A DNA stretch of 64,000 bases from assembly GCA_000752675.2 (NCBI GenBank), contig LM994626.1, forward strand, positions 13,004 through 77,003, given 5' to 3'. This stretch comes from a bacterium OL-1. Its GTDB lineage: Bacteria; Actinomycetota; Coriobacteriia; Coriobacteriales; Atopobiaceae. A program made the position numbers and the translations under genes. Positions within the stretch are counted from its first letter, which is position 1; each line of letters begins with the position of its first letter. Below the pieces are notes generated by a model. That model was not told the origin of the DNA and made no database searches. It was given only the letters and a program-made list of their open reading frames with translations. Of this stretch, positions 1 to 7,667 are shown one piece after another.

Positions 1-167
1 GCGTCCAGGAACCTCGCCACGTCTATCAGCATGCCCTCCGTCGTGGAGACCAGCGCGTCAGCGTCCCTGGCGAAGCCGTACACCAAGCGCACGGTCTGGG
101 CCTCGCGCCGCGCGCGGTAGAATTCGCCGCTGCGCATCCTCGCGTGCCTCGTCCTGTCCTTTGCCAT
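1..167 (-). CDS. Phage protein, N-terminal part only (runs off the window)
   Basis: The frame opens at an ATG at 167 and stays open for 55 codons to the window edge. The visible start is rich in Arg and Lys. The start codon overlaps the TGA of the gene upstream as ATGA, the coupling used throughout this operon, which supports the start. No family is recognised and the function is unknown. It is the most distal visible gene of the minus-strand prophage early operon. Confidence 0.6.
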   Translation of the reverse strand, partial: MAKDRTRHARMRSGEFYRARREAQTVRLVYGFARDADALVSTTEGMLIDVARFLD

Positions 168-376
168 CAGCGTTCGCCGTCCCTCTTCTCGCCCCAGGCG
201 CAGTAGCCATCGGGCGCGGGCTCGAACGGAATAGCCGGGAGCATGCGCCCAGTTAACATCAGTAGCCAGTCGCAGCGCCCGCGCAGGTAGTACCAGCAGT
301 CCCTGCAACGAACAAGTTCGCCGGTCGTTCGGGCGTTGTAGATGCCGTCCGTGGTGTCCACGATGTACTCGGCCAT
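167..376 (-). CDS. Small cysteine-containing phage protein (69 aa)
   Basis: The start at 376 (MAEYIVDTTDGIYNARTTGE) overlaps the upstream stop as ATGA. A longer in-frame start at 424 would intrude into the neighbour and is not preferred. Cysteines in CRDCWYYLRGRC and DGYCAWG give a C-x2-C ... C ... C pattern, which suggests a small metal-binding knuckle. Such proteins are common in siphophage early operons and have no assigned role. Function is unknown. Confidence 0.6.
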   Translation of the reverse strand: MAEYIVDTTDGIYNARTTGELVRCRDCWYYLRGRCDWLLMLTGRMLPAIPFEPAPDGYCAWGEKRDGER

Positions 377-810
377 CAGCCCTCGCCCCCATTCGTGACC
401 ACCCTCGCGCCGCAGCGCGGGCAAAACGCGAAGGAAGGAAGAAGCATCTCACCGCATTCGGAGCAATCTCCGATGCCCTGGTAGCCACCAGGTTCTGTAT
501 CGATGTTCTCCATATGACACGTGCGTTCCTGCGGCTCTACGAACTCAATGGAGTCGAGCGGGACGTTAAACACCTCTTTCTCGTCCAGCCCGCACGTTAT
601 GACGCTCACGACGTCAACGCATCTGCCTGGGTGGACGTACTCGCCCTCCCCGAACATTAGCGGAACGTCGCGGTAGTAGTTACTCCGATACGACCTGATG
701 CACTTGTGGACGTAGAACTCGTTCGGTGCCCCGAAGCGCTTCATCTCGATTCGGCAATATCGCCCGAACACGTCAGAGCCGGTAAGCTGGAACTCGCTAG
801 TTGTCATCAT
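376..810 (-). CDS. Phage zinc-ribbon protein (144 aa)
   Basis: The C-terminal third carries a zinc ribbon: CSECGEMLL followed by FCPRCGARVV, preceded by an ERTCHM segment. The first 85 residues look like a small beta-rich domain (VFNVPLDSIEFVEP). The same ribbon with the same RTCH lead-in recurs in the next two upstream genes, so the three share a C-terminal module. Either Met1 (810) or Met2 (807) could be the start. The ribbon is seen; DNA, RNA or protein binding is only inferred. Confidence 0.6.
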   Translation of the reverse strand: MMTTSEFQLTGSDVFGRYCRIEMKRFGAPNEFYVHKCIRSYRSNYYRDVPLMFGEGEYVHPGRCVDVVSVITCGLDEKEVFNVPLDSIEFVEPQERTCHMENIDTEPGGYQGIGDCSECGEMLLPSFAFCPRCGARVVTNGGEG

Positions 811-1144
811 GGCTCACCACCCTGCATCCGCAATGCGGGCAGAATCTGGGAGGCTCTGCCGACCCATCGCAGTTGCGCTCGACGATGGCCTCGTGCCCAC
901 ACCTCTTGCATACGAAGCCAGACACGACGCGAACCATGAATTCGTCGTTGTCCGGCACCTCCATGACCTCACACGTCTGGTCTATGAGGTCAGCGAGGAT
1001 GTGCGCGGCCTTGGCTCCCCATGCGCCGTTGACTCCGAGCACGTCGTTGATGATGCGGAAGACAGCGTAGTCGATGCACTCTTCCTCGCCGACCTGCATC
1101 CGCAGCCACGCTGCCACCTCGCGGCGCTCGTCGCTACTCGCCAT
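797..1144 (-). CDS. Phage zinc-ribbon protein, paralogue A (115 aa)
   Basis: The protein opens with MASSDERREVAAWLR, a helical segment nearly identical to the start of the next gene upstream. It ends with a zinc ribbon (CKRCGHEA ... FCPHCGCRVV). The middle contains DLIDQTCEVMEV, the counterpart of the DLIEPQQRTCH stretch in its neighbour. This is a duplicated gene pair in tandem, with a 14-nt overlap downstream and an 11-nt overlap upstream. No catalytic motif is visible and function is unknown. Confidence 0.65.
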   Translation of the reverse strand: MASSDERREVAAWLRMQVGEEECIDYAVFRIINDVLGVNGAWGAKAAHILADLIDQTCEVMEVPDNDEFMVRVVSGFVCKRCGHEAIVERNCDGSAEPPRFCPHCGCRVVSHDDN

Positions 1145-1481
1145 TGTTCGTCACCACCCTTGAGCCGCAGTACGGGCAGTAATTCAAGTTGTTATGACCA
1201 CTCTTGTATCCAATCTCGACTCTGTAAGAATTGGGCACTTCGGTGTACGCATGACAGTTTGAGCATAAGAACTCAACATCGTTCTTGCTCGCATCATGGC
1301 ATGTGCGCTGCTGCGGCTCAATGAGGTCGGCTAGCCCTTCGAAAGTTAAGCTATGATTACCAAGGCATCTGCTGATTCGGTTGTAGTACGAATCTGGGTC
1401 TTGCCAAGAGCTATTCCAGATTTCTCCCTCTTCCCGCAGTCTCTCCGCCACCTCGCGGCGCTCGTCGCTAGTCGGTGCCAT
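1134..1481 (-). CDS. Phage zinc-ribbon protein, paralogue B (115 aa)
   Basis: It starts MAPTSDERREVAERLREEGE and ends with a zinc ribbon (CSNCHAYTEV ... YCPYCGSRVV), with EGLADLIEPQQRTCH between. It has the same length and layout as the 797-1144 product and is clearly a paralogue. It overlaps both neighbours by 11-14 nt. A role in nucleic-acid binding is possible from the ribbon but unproven. Confidence 0.65.
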   Translation of the reverse strand: MAPTSDERREVAERLREEGEIWNSSWQDPDSYYNRISRCLGNHSLTFEGLADLIEPQQRTCHDASKNDVEFLCSNCHAYTEVPNSYRVEIGYKSGHNNLNYCPYCGSRVVTNNGE

Positions 1482-1671
1482 CCAGGCTCACCGTCCTATA
1501 GCCGTCATTGCCTACCATCCCAAGCCTTATCGCGTCCTGTGGCTGCTCCTTGACGTAGAACGCATCGCCGAGCATCGCGCGTCCGGTCTCGGCGCACCAC
1601 ATGCCCACCAGGCGACCGTACTTGTCGTAGAGCGCGACAGGTGCCCCTCCGACATTGCTAGTCGTTGCCAT
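1468..1671 (-). CDS. Small phage protein (67 aa), unknown
   Basis: A 67-residue protein (MATTSNVGGAPVALYDKYGR...) with no recognised motif. The N-terminal APVALYDKYGRLVGMW stretch looks like a short beta hairpin. It overlaps both neighbours by 14 nt, as do its operon partners, which is the main support for it being translated. Confidence 0.5.
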   Translation of the reverse strand: MATTSNVGGAPVALYDKYGRLVGMWCAETGRAMLGDAFYVKEQPQDAIRLGMVGNDGYRTVSLDGTD

Positions 1672-1942
1672 TTGCGTCCTCCTTGTGGAACGAGATTCTC
1701 GCGATGCAGCTGACGCCCACGAAGTCCGTCTCGCTGACTTGGATGATTCCTTCCTCGTGCATGATTCTGTCGAGAATAAAATCTGCCGGCGTGTATGTCA
1801 GCGTGAGTCGCAGCTTGCGCGAGTACCGCTCTCCGCCCTTAGTAATGGTCTCCATCTCGTACACGACCTCATCGTCCACAGGCGTCACCCCCGAACGGCT
1901 CTGGAAGCTCGTGCCACGCGATGGCTGAACGGTATCAGTCAC
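1658..1942 (-). CDS. Small phage protein (about 94 aa), unknown
   Basis: The body contains DEVVYEMETITKGGERYSRK and a strand-rich C-terminus. The start is uncertain. GTG at 1942 overlaps the upstream stop, fitting the operon style, while GTG at 1972 would overlap the neighbour by 38 nt. Neither has a strong ribosome binding site. No family is recognised. Confidence 0.45.
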   Translation of the reverse strand: MTDTVQPSRGTSFQSRSGVTPVDDEVVYEMETITKGGERYSRKLRLTLTYTPADFILDRIMHEEGIIQVSETDFVGVSCIARISFHKEDANGND

Positions 1943-2213
1943 GGTAGTTGGGCACGTAGAAGTCCATGCCACCCCCGTTCGTCTTGTGGTATCTACCCAC
2001 GAAGAGGCCCCCGAGCTTTCCCAGGCACAGAACCAGGCGGTCGTCTATCGGCGGCTCGGTGTGCCACCCGTCGCGTGCGTGTTCCCTTGCCATGAGCGCG
2101 GTGGGGTCATCGTCACCAGTCCAGATGCGAGACCCGACTAGATGGCCGCAGAACTCGACGTTGCACGGCGCGTCGCACCCATCGAACATCCTGTAGATTG
2201 CGTACTTACTCAT
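1935..2213 (-). CDS. Small phage protein (92 aa), unknown
   Basis: The start ATG at 2213 (MSKYAIYRMFDGCD) is preceded by AAGGAGG at good spacing, so the longer in-frame start at 2312 is rejected. The sequence has a Cys-containing N-terminus and a KLGGLFVGRYHK stretch. Function is unknown. It overlaps its upstream neighbour by 8 nt. Confidence 0.55.
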   Translation of the reverse strand: MSKYAIYRMFDGCDAPCNVEFCGHLVGSRIWTGDDDPTALMAREHARDGWHTEPPIDDRLVLCLGKLGGLFVGRYHKTNGGGMDFYVPNYRD

Positions 2214-2511
2214 CGCTCGCCTCCTTGTGGTGGTAGACGCATCCATCAAAGTCCACCAACCTCTCTCCCAGACTGTCGCCGCGATACAGGAACACTTGGT
2301 CAATTCGCCCATACGCGTTGTACGAGACTCCGCGAAGCTCTCCCGTGAACACGTAGTTGTGGATGTTGAGGTCGAATCCCAGTGCGTCGGCGCACACGTC
2401 TACCACGTCACCCATGCGGACAAATTCGTGCTTCTCGTCCTCGTATCTGAGCCAACTGCCGCCATCGATCGTGACGCGAATGCGCGCCCGAGCCCACTTA
2501 TTCGTGCTCAT
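2206..2511 (-). CDS. Small phage protein (101 aa), YopX-like fold possible
   Basis: Start ATG at 2511 (MSTNKWARARIRVTIDGG) has an upstream GGAG. The body contains phrases such as FTGELRGVS, YRGDSLGERLVD and a terminal DFDGCVYHHKEA. These loosely recall YopX-type phage proteins, which are small, beta-rich and of unknown function. That resemblance is my impression only, and no definite family can be assigned without a search. Confidence 0.5.
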   Translation of the reverse strand: MSTNKWARARIRVTIDGGSWLRYEDEKHEFVRMGDVVDVCADALGFDLNIHNYVFTGELRGVSYNAYGRIDQVFLYRGDSLGERLVDFDGCVYHHKEASDE

Positions 2512-2938
2512 GCCCGCGCTCCTTTGCCAGCCTGCGAATGCGGTCGGCAAACAGGCTCATGTCGTTCAAACCGTCAGCTTCGAGGTCGCGCATGTGCTCG
2601 AATCGCCATTCGTCCAGCTCGTCCGCGATGCGCGACCAGCTGTCCGGGCACTCGTGGGTGAGCCACTCGGGCTTGAGGTAGCGCAGCTGTTCCGCGTCGC
2701 TCGTAGCGCGGATGACGTGTTCGGGATGTGCAATCGACTTCTCGCCGATGGTTACGCCGCGCACGTGCCACGCCCTGCCGTCCTCGCCGTACACGGTCTC
2801 ACCTGCGAGGATGGGCCTTCCGTCCTTTCCGCGCGGCAGCTCGGCCATCTCCGCGTCGATGCGGTCTGCGAGGGCGTAGAGCGGAGTCACGTCCCACTCG
2901 TCGGCCACCTTGCGCAGCTCGTCTCCGATTTCGCTCAT
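2498..2938 (-). CDS. Phage protein (146 aa), two helical ends around a beta core
   Basis: Start ATG at 2938 follows GAGGAGG and overlaps the upstream stop as ATGA. The N-terminus (MSEIGDELRKVADEW) and the C-terminus (DMSLFADRIRRLAKER) are amphipathic helices. Between them is a beta-rich block with GETVYGEDGRAWHV. The first helix resembles the leading helices of the zinc-ribbon genes downstream. Function is unknown. Confidence 0.55.
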   Translation of the reverse strand: MSEIGDELRKVADEWDVTPLYALADRIDAEMAELPRGKDGRPILAGETVYGEDGRAWHVRGVTIGEKSIAHPEHVIRATSDAEQLRYLKPEWLTHECPDSWSRIADELDEWRFEHMRDLEADGLNDMSLFADRIRRLAKERGHEHE

Positions 2939-3429
2939 CTCTTCCTCCTCCGCTCGTCCGCCACCAGCTGCGGCAGCACGAGCCTCATCATCTGCGGCGT
3001 GCACCCAGCAGCCTCGGCGCACGCCTCCAACGCCCTGTTCGCGGGAACCCCTTGCGTCGCGCACCAGTGCGCTACCACGGCAACCGCCTTCCTGCGCGAG
3101 TCGTTCCGTGGGGGCTTGTGGCCACTGCCGGGAATCCGGCGCACCTTCTCGAAGTTGGCGCGCGACGAGACCTGCCTCGGCGAGTGGCCGCAGATCGGGG
3201 CGCACGCGTTGCCTATGAGCGGGTACGTGGCTCGCAGGATCTCAAGCTCGTCCTGGAACCAGTCACCGCTCGTGCCGTACGACGCGGCTGTAAGCCCCAT
3301 TCTCCTTGCCTTGGCCCACAGCGCGGTATCGGAGACCCCAAGCTCCGCAGCAAGCTCGCTCGTCGGCTTGACCCCGTACCAGTGGCGCAGGGCGGCCTCC
3401 ATACGAGGCGTCCAGCTACGCCTCCCCAT
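2935..3429 (-). CDS. Phage HTH DNA-binding protein (about 164 aa)
   Basis: The N-terminal segment (RRSWTPRMEAALRHWY then TSELAAELGVSDTALWAKA) reads as a helix-turn-helix or SANT-like unit. The C-terminal part is very basic (ends ADERRRKR). This suggests a DNA-binding regulatory or late-control protein of the element, which is inference. The start could be 3429 or 3441. It overlaps the neighbour by 14 nt. Confidence 0.5.
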   Translation of the reverse strand: MGRRSWTPRMEAALRHWYGVKPTSELAAELGVSDTALWAKARRMGLTAASYGTSGDWFQDELEILRATYPLIGNACAPICGHSPRQVSSRANFEKVRRIPGSGHKPPRNDSRRKAVAVVAHWCATQGVPANRALEACAEAAGCTPQMMRLVLPQLVADERRRKR

Positions 3430-3724
3430 CGCCCGCGCCACCGTCTATCGAGTCGGCGAGGGCGCGGAGCCTGCCCGCGATCACCGGCGCGTACTCGCCC
3501 ATGGCGGCGTCCGCCAGGGCCGCCCGCGCGGCGCGGTCCATGAGGTCGAGGGCCACGCGCTCCATGGCCGTGTCGTCGCTGCCCCTCTGCACCCCGCGCT
3601 CCCTCAGGTAGTCGTGCGCCCTGTCCTGCGGCCTGCGCTCCGGGTCCCAACCGAAGACCCTGCGGGCGTCCGCCGACACGGCCTCCGACGAGTCGCCCGA
3701 GCCCGCGAATCCCAAACCGTCCAT
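3416..3724 (-). CDS. Phage protein (102 aa), helical, unknown
   Basis: Start ATG at 3724 has an AAGGGAG upstream. The product is acidic at the start (MDGLGFAGSGDSSEAV), then strongly helical with many Ala, Arg and Asp residues. No motif is recognised. It is the first gene after a 138-nt non-coding gap within the early operon. Confidence 0.5.
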   Translation of the reverse strand: MDGLGFAGSGDSSEAVSADARRVFGWDPERRPQDRAHDYLRERGVQRGSDDTAMERVALDLMDRAARAALADAAMGEYAPVIAGRLRALADSIDGGAGDGEA

Positions 3725-3862
3725 CGCATCTCCCTTGTGCGTACACGCACCTGGTAGGTAATGCCTCAAGGTACGTATTTATGTAGGTAAGTAGGTAGGT
3801 AAGTAAGTAGGTGTTCAACACCAGTTCGAACACATGCTCGAACACAGTTCGATGCACCGTAC
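3725..3862. repeat. Non-coding gap with GTAR tetranucleotide tract and CGAACACA repeats
   Basis: The largest gap in the early operon. Seven tandem GTAR units occupy 3783-3810. CGAACACA follows twice at 3827 and 3839, exactly 12 bp apart, with further TTCGA half-copies and a GTGTTC/GAACAC inverted pair at 3811-3833. It lies directly downstream of the replication-initiator-like gene, so an iteron-type origin is a reasonable but unproven reading. Confidence 0.45.
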
Positions 3863-4276
3863 TCAGCACTGCTTGGGGCCATCCGCCCCGCCATCCGCCT
3901 CCCTGCGCCTGCGCCTCGCCTCGCCGGACGCCCGGCCCGCCGCACGCCTCTTCTCGCTTATCTCGTCACGCGCCGCTAGGCTCTCGGAGACCAGCGGCGA
4001 GTACACGTAGCCGTCGCCCCGTGCGAGCGCCCCGTAGCGCTCCATGAGCGCCACCAGCTCCCCCGTGGCCGCGCCATCAAGCCCCACGCGATTCGCCAGG
4101 TCGTCCCACTCCTCCGGGAGGGAGAGCGGGAGGCGCCCTCCCTCCTCGTTGAGGAGCAGGCACAGCAGGCGCACGTAGGCGTGGAATCCCGCGTCCCCGA
4201 GCCTGCGGGTCACCTGGCGCGCCACGGTCGTGTCGCAGAAGCCGGCGTTGGCCGGGAAGTACGCCCCGCCCGTCAT
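3863..4276 (-). CDS. Replication-initiator-like phage protein (137 aa)
   Basis: The start at 4276 (MTGGAYFPANAGFCDTT) overlaps the upstream stop. The segment about residues 5-75 (FPANAGFCDTT, LRLLCLLLNEEGG-like, DDLANRVGLD) has the layout of the DUF4373/Lin1244-type N-terminal domain. That winged-helix-like module is found in phage replication-initiation proteins. The C-terminus is very basic (RRAAGRASGEARRRRREADG), fitting DNA contact. The assignment rests on pattern recognition. Its neighbours (SSB, RecT, the repeat-bearing gap) support a replication role. Confidence 0.5.
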   Translation of the reverse strand: MTGGAYFPANAGFCDTTVARQVTRRLGDAGFHAYVRLLCLLLNEEGGRLPLSLPEEWDDLANRVGLDGAATGELVALMERYGALARGDGYVYSPLVSESLAARDEISEKRRAAGRASGEARRRRREADGGADGPKQC

Positions 4277-4575
4277 GACGCCTCGCCCCCGTCCACCAGC
4301 TCGCGCTCGGCCCGCGCCGTCCAGCCCCGGCTCTCCAGCAGCCTGGACATGGTGCGCGCCACGCCGTCCGCGTCCTCCGGCTCGCACACGGCCACCAGGC
4401 GCACCGGGGGCGGCACGAGGCCGCCCGGGTTGACCCTGTAGGTCAGGCGCACGAGCTGGTGGCGCGGCACGCCGGTCCAGGCGGCCAGCTCTTCGGGCGT
4501 CACCACCGAGCGGGTGCGGCGCCCGAGGCGGTAGGAGTCGCGCACGAAGGCGGGCATGTCACCCGTGCCGGCCAT
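4273..4575 (-). CDS. Phage protein (100 aa), unknown, next to SSB
   Basis: Start ATG at 4575 (MAGTGDMPAFVRDSYRLGRR) overlaps the SSB stop as ATGA. The middle (TPEELAAWTGVPRHQLVRLTYR) looks like a helix-turn-helix-type pair, and the C-terminal half is a small alpha/beta segment. Function is unknown. A much longer frame upstream of this start is only the antisense-free shadow of ssb. Confidence 0.5.
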   Translation of the reverse strand: MAGTGDMPAFVRDSYRLGRRTRSVVTPEELAAWTGVPRHQLVRLTYRVNPGGLVPPPVRLVAVCEPEDADGVARTMSRLLESRGWTARAERELVDGGEAS

Positions 4576-5123
4576 CAGAAGGGGATGTCCGCGTCGTACA
4601 GGTCGGCGGCCGCGGGCGCGGCCACGGGCGCCTGTCCCAGGGGCGGCTGGTACGGCTGCGGGGCGGGTGCCGGCGCCGCGTAGGGAGGGACGGCAGCGGC
4701 GTGGGCCGCCTGCTGCGCCACCTGGAGCGGTGCGGACGCCGCGTAGGCCGCCTGCCGGGCCGCTGGCTGGTACGCCTGCTGCGCAGCCTGGCGCGGGCGC
4801 TGCATCAGCTCCACCTCCTCGGCCACCACCTCCAGCTTGGAGCGGCGCGTGCCGTCCTTCGCCTCCCACGAGCTGTAGCGGAGGCGCCCGTCTATCGCCA
4901 CCTTGTCCCCCTTGTGCAGGATCGCGGCCAGCGCCTCGGCTCGGTTGCCGAAGACCACGCAGTCCACGAAGTTGGGCACGTCCTCCCACTGGCCCGTCTG
5001 CTGGTTCTTGCGCCTGTCGTTTACCGCCACGCCCACGCCGAGCACCTGCGAGCCGCCCGCCGTCTGGCGCAGCTCCGGGTCCCGCGTGAGGTTGCCCGAT
5101 ATGCAAACGCGATTGATTGCCAT
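4575..5123 (-). CDS. ssb: Single-stranded DNA-binding protein
   Basis: A 182-residue SSB. The OB fold spans about residues 1-110 (MAINRVCISGNLTRDPELRQ, then NFVDCVVFGNRAE and KVAIDGRLRYSSWE). A low-complexity Ala/Pro/Gln linker follows, and the acidic tip DADIPF matches the conserved SSB tail that recruits repair and replication partners. It coats single strands during element replication and RecT-driven annealing. It sits directly before recT in transcription-linked order, a standard phage recombination cassette. Confidence 0.93.
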   Translation of the reverse strand: MAINRVCISGNLTRDPELRQTAGGSQVLGVGVAVNDRRKNQQTGQWEDVPNFVDCVVFGNRAEALAAILHKGDKVAIDGRLRYSSWEAKDGTRRSKLEVVAEEVELMQRPRQAAQQAYQPAARQAAYAASAPLQVAQQAAHAAAVPPYAAPAPAPQPYQPPLGQAPVAAPAAADLYDADIPF

Positions 5124-5134
5124 CTCGTACCCCC

Positions 5135-5989
5135 CTAGAAGTTGAAGTCCTCGTCAGCGACCGCCGGCTGCGCGGGCTCCTCGTACTCGGGCTCGGGCTC
5201 CGGCGCGGCCTGCTCGGGCTGCGGGGCGTCCGGCACCATGTGCGCGGAGAGCCACGCCGTGGCCTGGTCAGCCTGCGCCTGCGTCATGGAGCGCATGTCC
5301 GTGGCCCCGACCGCCGCGCACACCGCGTGCACCGCCTCCTCGTTCGTGGCGCCCGTGGCGCGCCTGTAGGCCGCGTACGCCGCGCGCAGCGCGCAGAGGT
5401 CCGCCTGCACGCCCTGGGCCGGCTGCGGGGCCGACGCGGCGTCCTGCGCCGGCTGCGGGTCCATGTCGTGCATCTCGTCCGGCGTGTACGCCACGCCGTA
5501 GAGCGCCTCCGGGCACGCCACGCGCGCGGCCGCCGTGATGGCGCGCCAAGTGAGCATGGTCATCGGCTGCTTCCGGTAGTTGTCCTTCGAGGCCAGCCCC
5601 ATGCGCTGCGCCCAGGCCGCATCCCTCGTCTCGCTGAACGGGTGGTCCGGGTCGTCGCAGCGCACGATGGTGGCCGTCACGCTCTGGCGCGCCTCGTCCT
5701 TGTCGATGCGCAGCTTGTGGCCCGCCTTGCGCACCTGGGCCGCTATCAGCTCGGCCGATGCCGTGGGCTTGCCCTGGATGACGTTTATCCGGTAGAGGCT
5801 CTCCGCCGGGGACAGCCCCATGGACTGCCCGAGGTTCACCGCGATGATGACGTTCGCGGGGTTGTGCTGGTAGTCGCGCGGGAGCAGCGAGCCGCCCGCC
5901 ACGCTGCTCGCGAAGTTGATCGTGTCCTGCATCGTGAGCCGCGCGGGCTCCCGTGCCGCCAGCTCCGTCGTCGCCTGTGCCTGTGCCAT
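5135..5989 (-). CDS. recT: RecT-family single-strand annealing protein
   Basis: 284 residues. The stretch from about residue 20 to 190 carries the RecT/Bet-type core: LPRDYQHNPANVIIAVNLGQ, LSPAESLYRINVIQGKP, then MGLASKDNYRKQP and MLTWRAITAAAR. These proteins anneal complementary single strands during phage recombination. The tail is Gln/Ala-rich and acidic. A matching RecE/YqaJ nuclease is not seen in the window, although the adjacent DUF1351 gene occupies the place often taken in such cassettes. Confidence 0.85.
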   Translation of the reverse strand: MAQAQATTELAAREPARLTMQDTINFASSVAGGSLLPRDYQHNPANVIIAVNLGQSMGLSPAESLYRINVIQGKPTASAELIAAQVRKAGHKLRIDKDEARQSVTATIVRCDDPDHPFSETRDAAWAQRMGLASKDNYRKQPMTMLTWRAITAAARVACPEALYGVAYTPDEMHDMDPQPAQDAASAPQPAQGVQADLCALRAAYAAYRRATGATNEEAVHAVCAAVGATDMRSMTQAQADQATAWLSAHMVPDAPQPEQAAPEPEPEYEEPAQPAVADEDFNF

Positions 5990-5991
5990 TC

Positions 5992-6969
5992 CTACTCACT
6001 CGTCCTCTCGTCGTGCCATGGGCCGCCGTGGACCCCCGGTATCCCCCTCATCGCCGCCACGAACTCGCGCGCCCTCTCCTCGGGCACCGTCACGCGGAAG
6101 ACCATCACCCTGCCGGGCGCGGCCACGGCCGCCATGGGCCGCGCTGCGGCCGCCTGCGGCACCGAATCCGCCGCCGTGGGCGCTTGCCCGGGGGCCGGCT
6201 CCTCCGGGGCGCTCGGGGCCTCCTGCGGCCCCTCGGGGGCATCCGTGGCTGACCTGGGCCCCGCCTCCGACGCCATGCGCTCGCGCCTCGCGCGCTCGGC
6301 CTCGGCCATCCGGTCGCGCTGCTCGCGCAGCGCCTGGATGCGCCGGCACGAGCCGTCGAAGTCGAGCGTCCGCAGGTACTCGGCGCGCAGGGCCTCGGCG
6401 TCCTGCGGCTCGTAGCCCATGCCGGCTATCATGTCCAGGTAGTGCGGGATGACGTGCTCCGCGATCTCGGCAACCTCGCCCTCGATGGCCACGAGGTTGG
6501 AGCCGTAGAGGTCCCACTTCTCCTGGTGCGCGTAGCGCGCCCAGACGGCCTCGAACGGCACCATCGCCGCCACGTCGCCCTGCGTCTCCGCGTACCAGGC
6601 CGCGACCTCCTGCGTGCGGCTGTCCACGCACGTGCGCTCCCACTCGGCGAGCGCCTGCTTGTACGCGTCGTCCACGCCCGCGAGCGGGGCCAGCAGGCCG
6701 CGCACCTGCGCCTCGAAGTCGCGCACGGCGTCCTTGATGGCGCCCACCTGCGTGCGCCTGGCGTCCTCCACCTCCTTTATTGCCTTGCGCGCCTGAGTGC
6801 GCGCCCGCTTGCTCTCGCGGTAGTCCTCCGCGCTGGTGATCTCGTGCGGCACGTACTCCGCCGCCGCCTCGGCCACCCTCGCGCGCTGCTCGGCCAGCCA
6901 CCTGTCCGCGCCGCCTATGACCTCCGGCACGTCGATGACCTCCGGCGTTACCTCCTGCACCTCCGCCAT
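5992..6969 (-). CDS. DUF1351 phage protein
   Basis: 325 residues from ATG 6969 (MAEVQEVTPEVIDVPEVIGG); a start at 7023 would overlap rusA. Central residues about 40-230 are a long charged helical region (EDYRESKRARTQARKAIKEV ... RRTQVGAIKDAVRDFE). This is the layout of DUF1351 proteins found next to RecT in siphophage recombination operons. A Pro/Ala-rich linker and a short beta-rich C-terminal domain (RVMVFRVTVPEERAREFV) follow. Its biochemical role is not established; a helper role in recombination or replication is inferred from context. Confidence 0.75.
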   Translation of the reverse strand: MAEVQEVTPEVIDVPEVIGGADRWLAEQRARVAEAAAEYVPHEITSAEDYRESKRARTQARKAIKEVEDARRTQVGAIKDAVRDFEAQVRGLLAPLAGVDDAYKQALAEWERTCVDSRTQEVAAWYAETQGDVAAMVPFEAVWARYAHQEKWDLYGSNLVAIEGEVAEIAEHVIPHYLDMIAGMGYEPQDAEALRAEYLRTLDFDGSCRRIQALREQRDRMAEAERARRERMASEAGPRSATDAPEGPQEAPSAPEEPAPGQAPTAADSVPQAAAARPMAAVAAPGRVMVFRVTVPEERAREFVAAMRGIPGVHGGPWHDERTSE

Positions 6970-6971
6970 GC

Positions 6972-7418
6972 TCAGACCTCCATCCGCGTCTGGCGCGGCC
7001 CATCGCCGCGCGCCTCGTCCCATCCGACCCTCACCACGGTCCGCTCGCCGTCGCGCCTGGTCCGGTCACGCTTGACCACCGAGAGGGCCGTCACCTGCGT
7101 GTCGTCCTCCCACGCGACGCCGTTGAGCGCGTCCAGGACGAGCTTGGCCACGTTGTCCGCGTCCGGCTTGACCACGTCCGGCTCGCGCTCCACCCTCCTC
7201 GGGCGGCTCGCCGGCAGCCTCCGCTCGGTCTCGACGGACACCGCCACCGGCACGCCCCTCGGGGCCCTGGGCGCCCCGGTCGCCAGGAAGGCGGCCTGCA
7301 CCCGTGCCATGGCGTCCGTGGTGGCCGTGGGCGTGTAAACGCGGCCCGTGGCGCGCACGAACCTGGCGCGGCCCTTGCCGCGAACCAGCGGCACCTCGAA
7401 CTCGACGCGCACCGTCAT
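6972..7418 (-). CDS. rusA: RusA-family Holliday junction resolvase
   Basis: 148 residues from ATG 7418 (MTVRVEFEVPLVRGKGRARF). The RusA signature KPDADNVAKLVLDALNG followed by WEDDTQV holds the acidic metal-binding residues that cut four-way junctions. The C-terminus (ALSVVKRDRTR) fits the family. It resolves recombination or replication intermediates of the element. It overlaps the 79-aa gene upstream as ATGA. Confidence 0.9.
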   Translation of the reverse strand: MTVRVEFEVPLVRGKGRARFVRATGRVYTPTATTDAMARVQAAFLATGAPRAPRGVPVAVSVETERRLPASRPRRVEREPDVVKPDADNVAKLVLDALNGVAWEDDTQVTALSVVKRDRTRRDGERTVVRVGWDEARGDGPRQTRMEV

Positions 7419-7654
7419 GCCGCCACCCCCCTGAAGGGGCACGCGCCGCAGGCGTGGCCGTCCGTGAGCACCTCGTCCACGGCCATGCCGTCCGGGTCGT
7501 CCTCGCCGCAGCGGTCGGCCACGTACCAGGCAAGCCACGTGCAGAGCTCTGCGTGCGGGCACGTCGCGCTGATCGCGGTCGCCCACGGGTCGTAGTCATC
7601 CCCCGGGCACGGCTCCGCGCCGTAGAAGTCGGGGACCACCGTCTCGTCTGCCAT
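7415..7654 (-). CDS. Small cysteine-rich phage protein (79 aa)
   Basis: Start ATG at 7654 (MADETVVPDFYGAEPCPGDD) follows GGAGG. Cysteines occur in pairs: EPCPG, ATCPHAELC, DRCGED and HACGACPF, enough for one or two metal sites. It lies between rusA and a tiny membrane protein. No known function. Confidence 0.55.
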   Translation of the reverse strand: MADETVVPDFYGAEPCPGDDYDPWATAISATCPHAELCTWLAWYVADRCGEDDPDGMAVDEVLTDGHACGACPFRGVAA

Positions 7655-7667
7655 CTCCTCCACCTCC

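Noticed and set aside
3783-3813. CRISPR array or minisatellite gene
   Set aside because: Units are 4 bp with no spacers and no cas genes nearby; it is a simple tetranucleotide tract.
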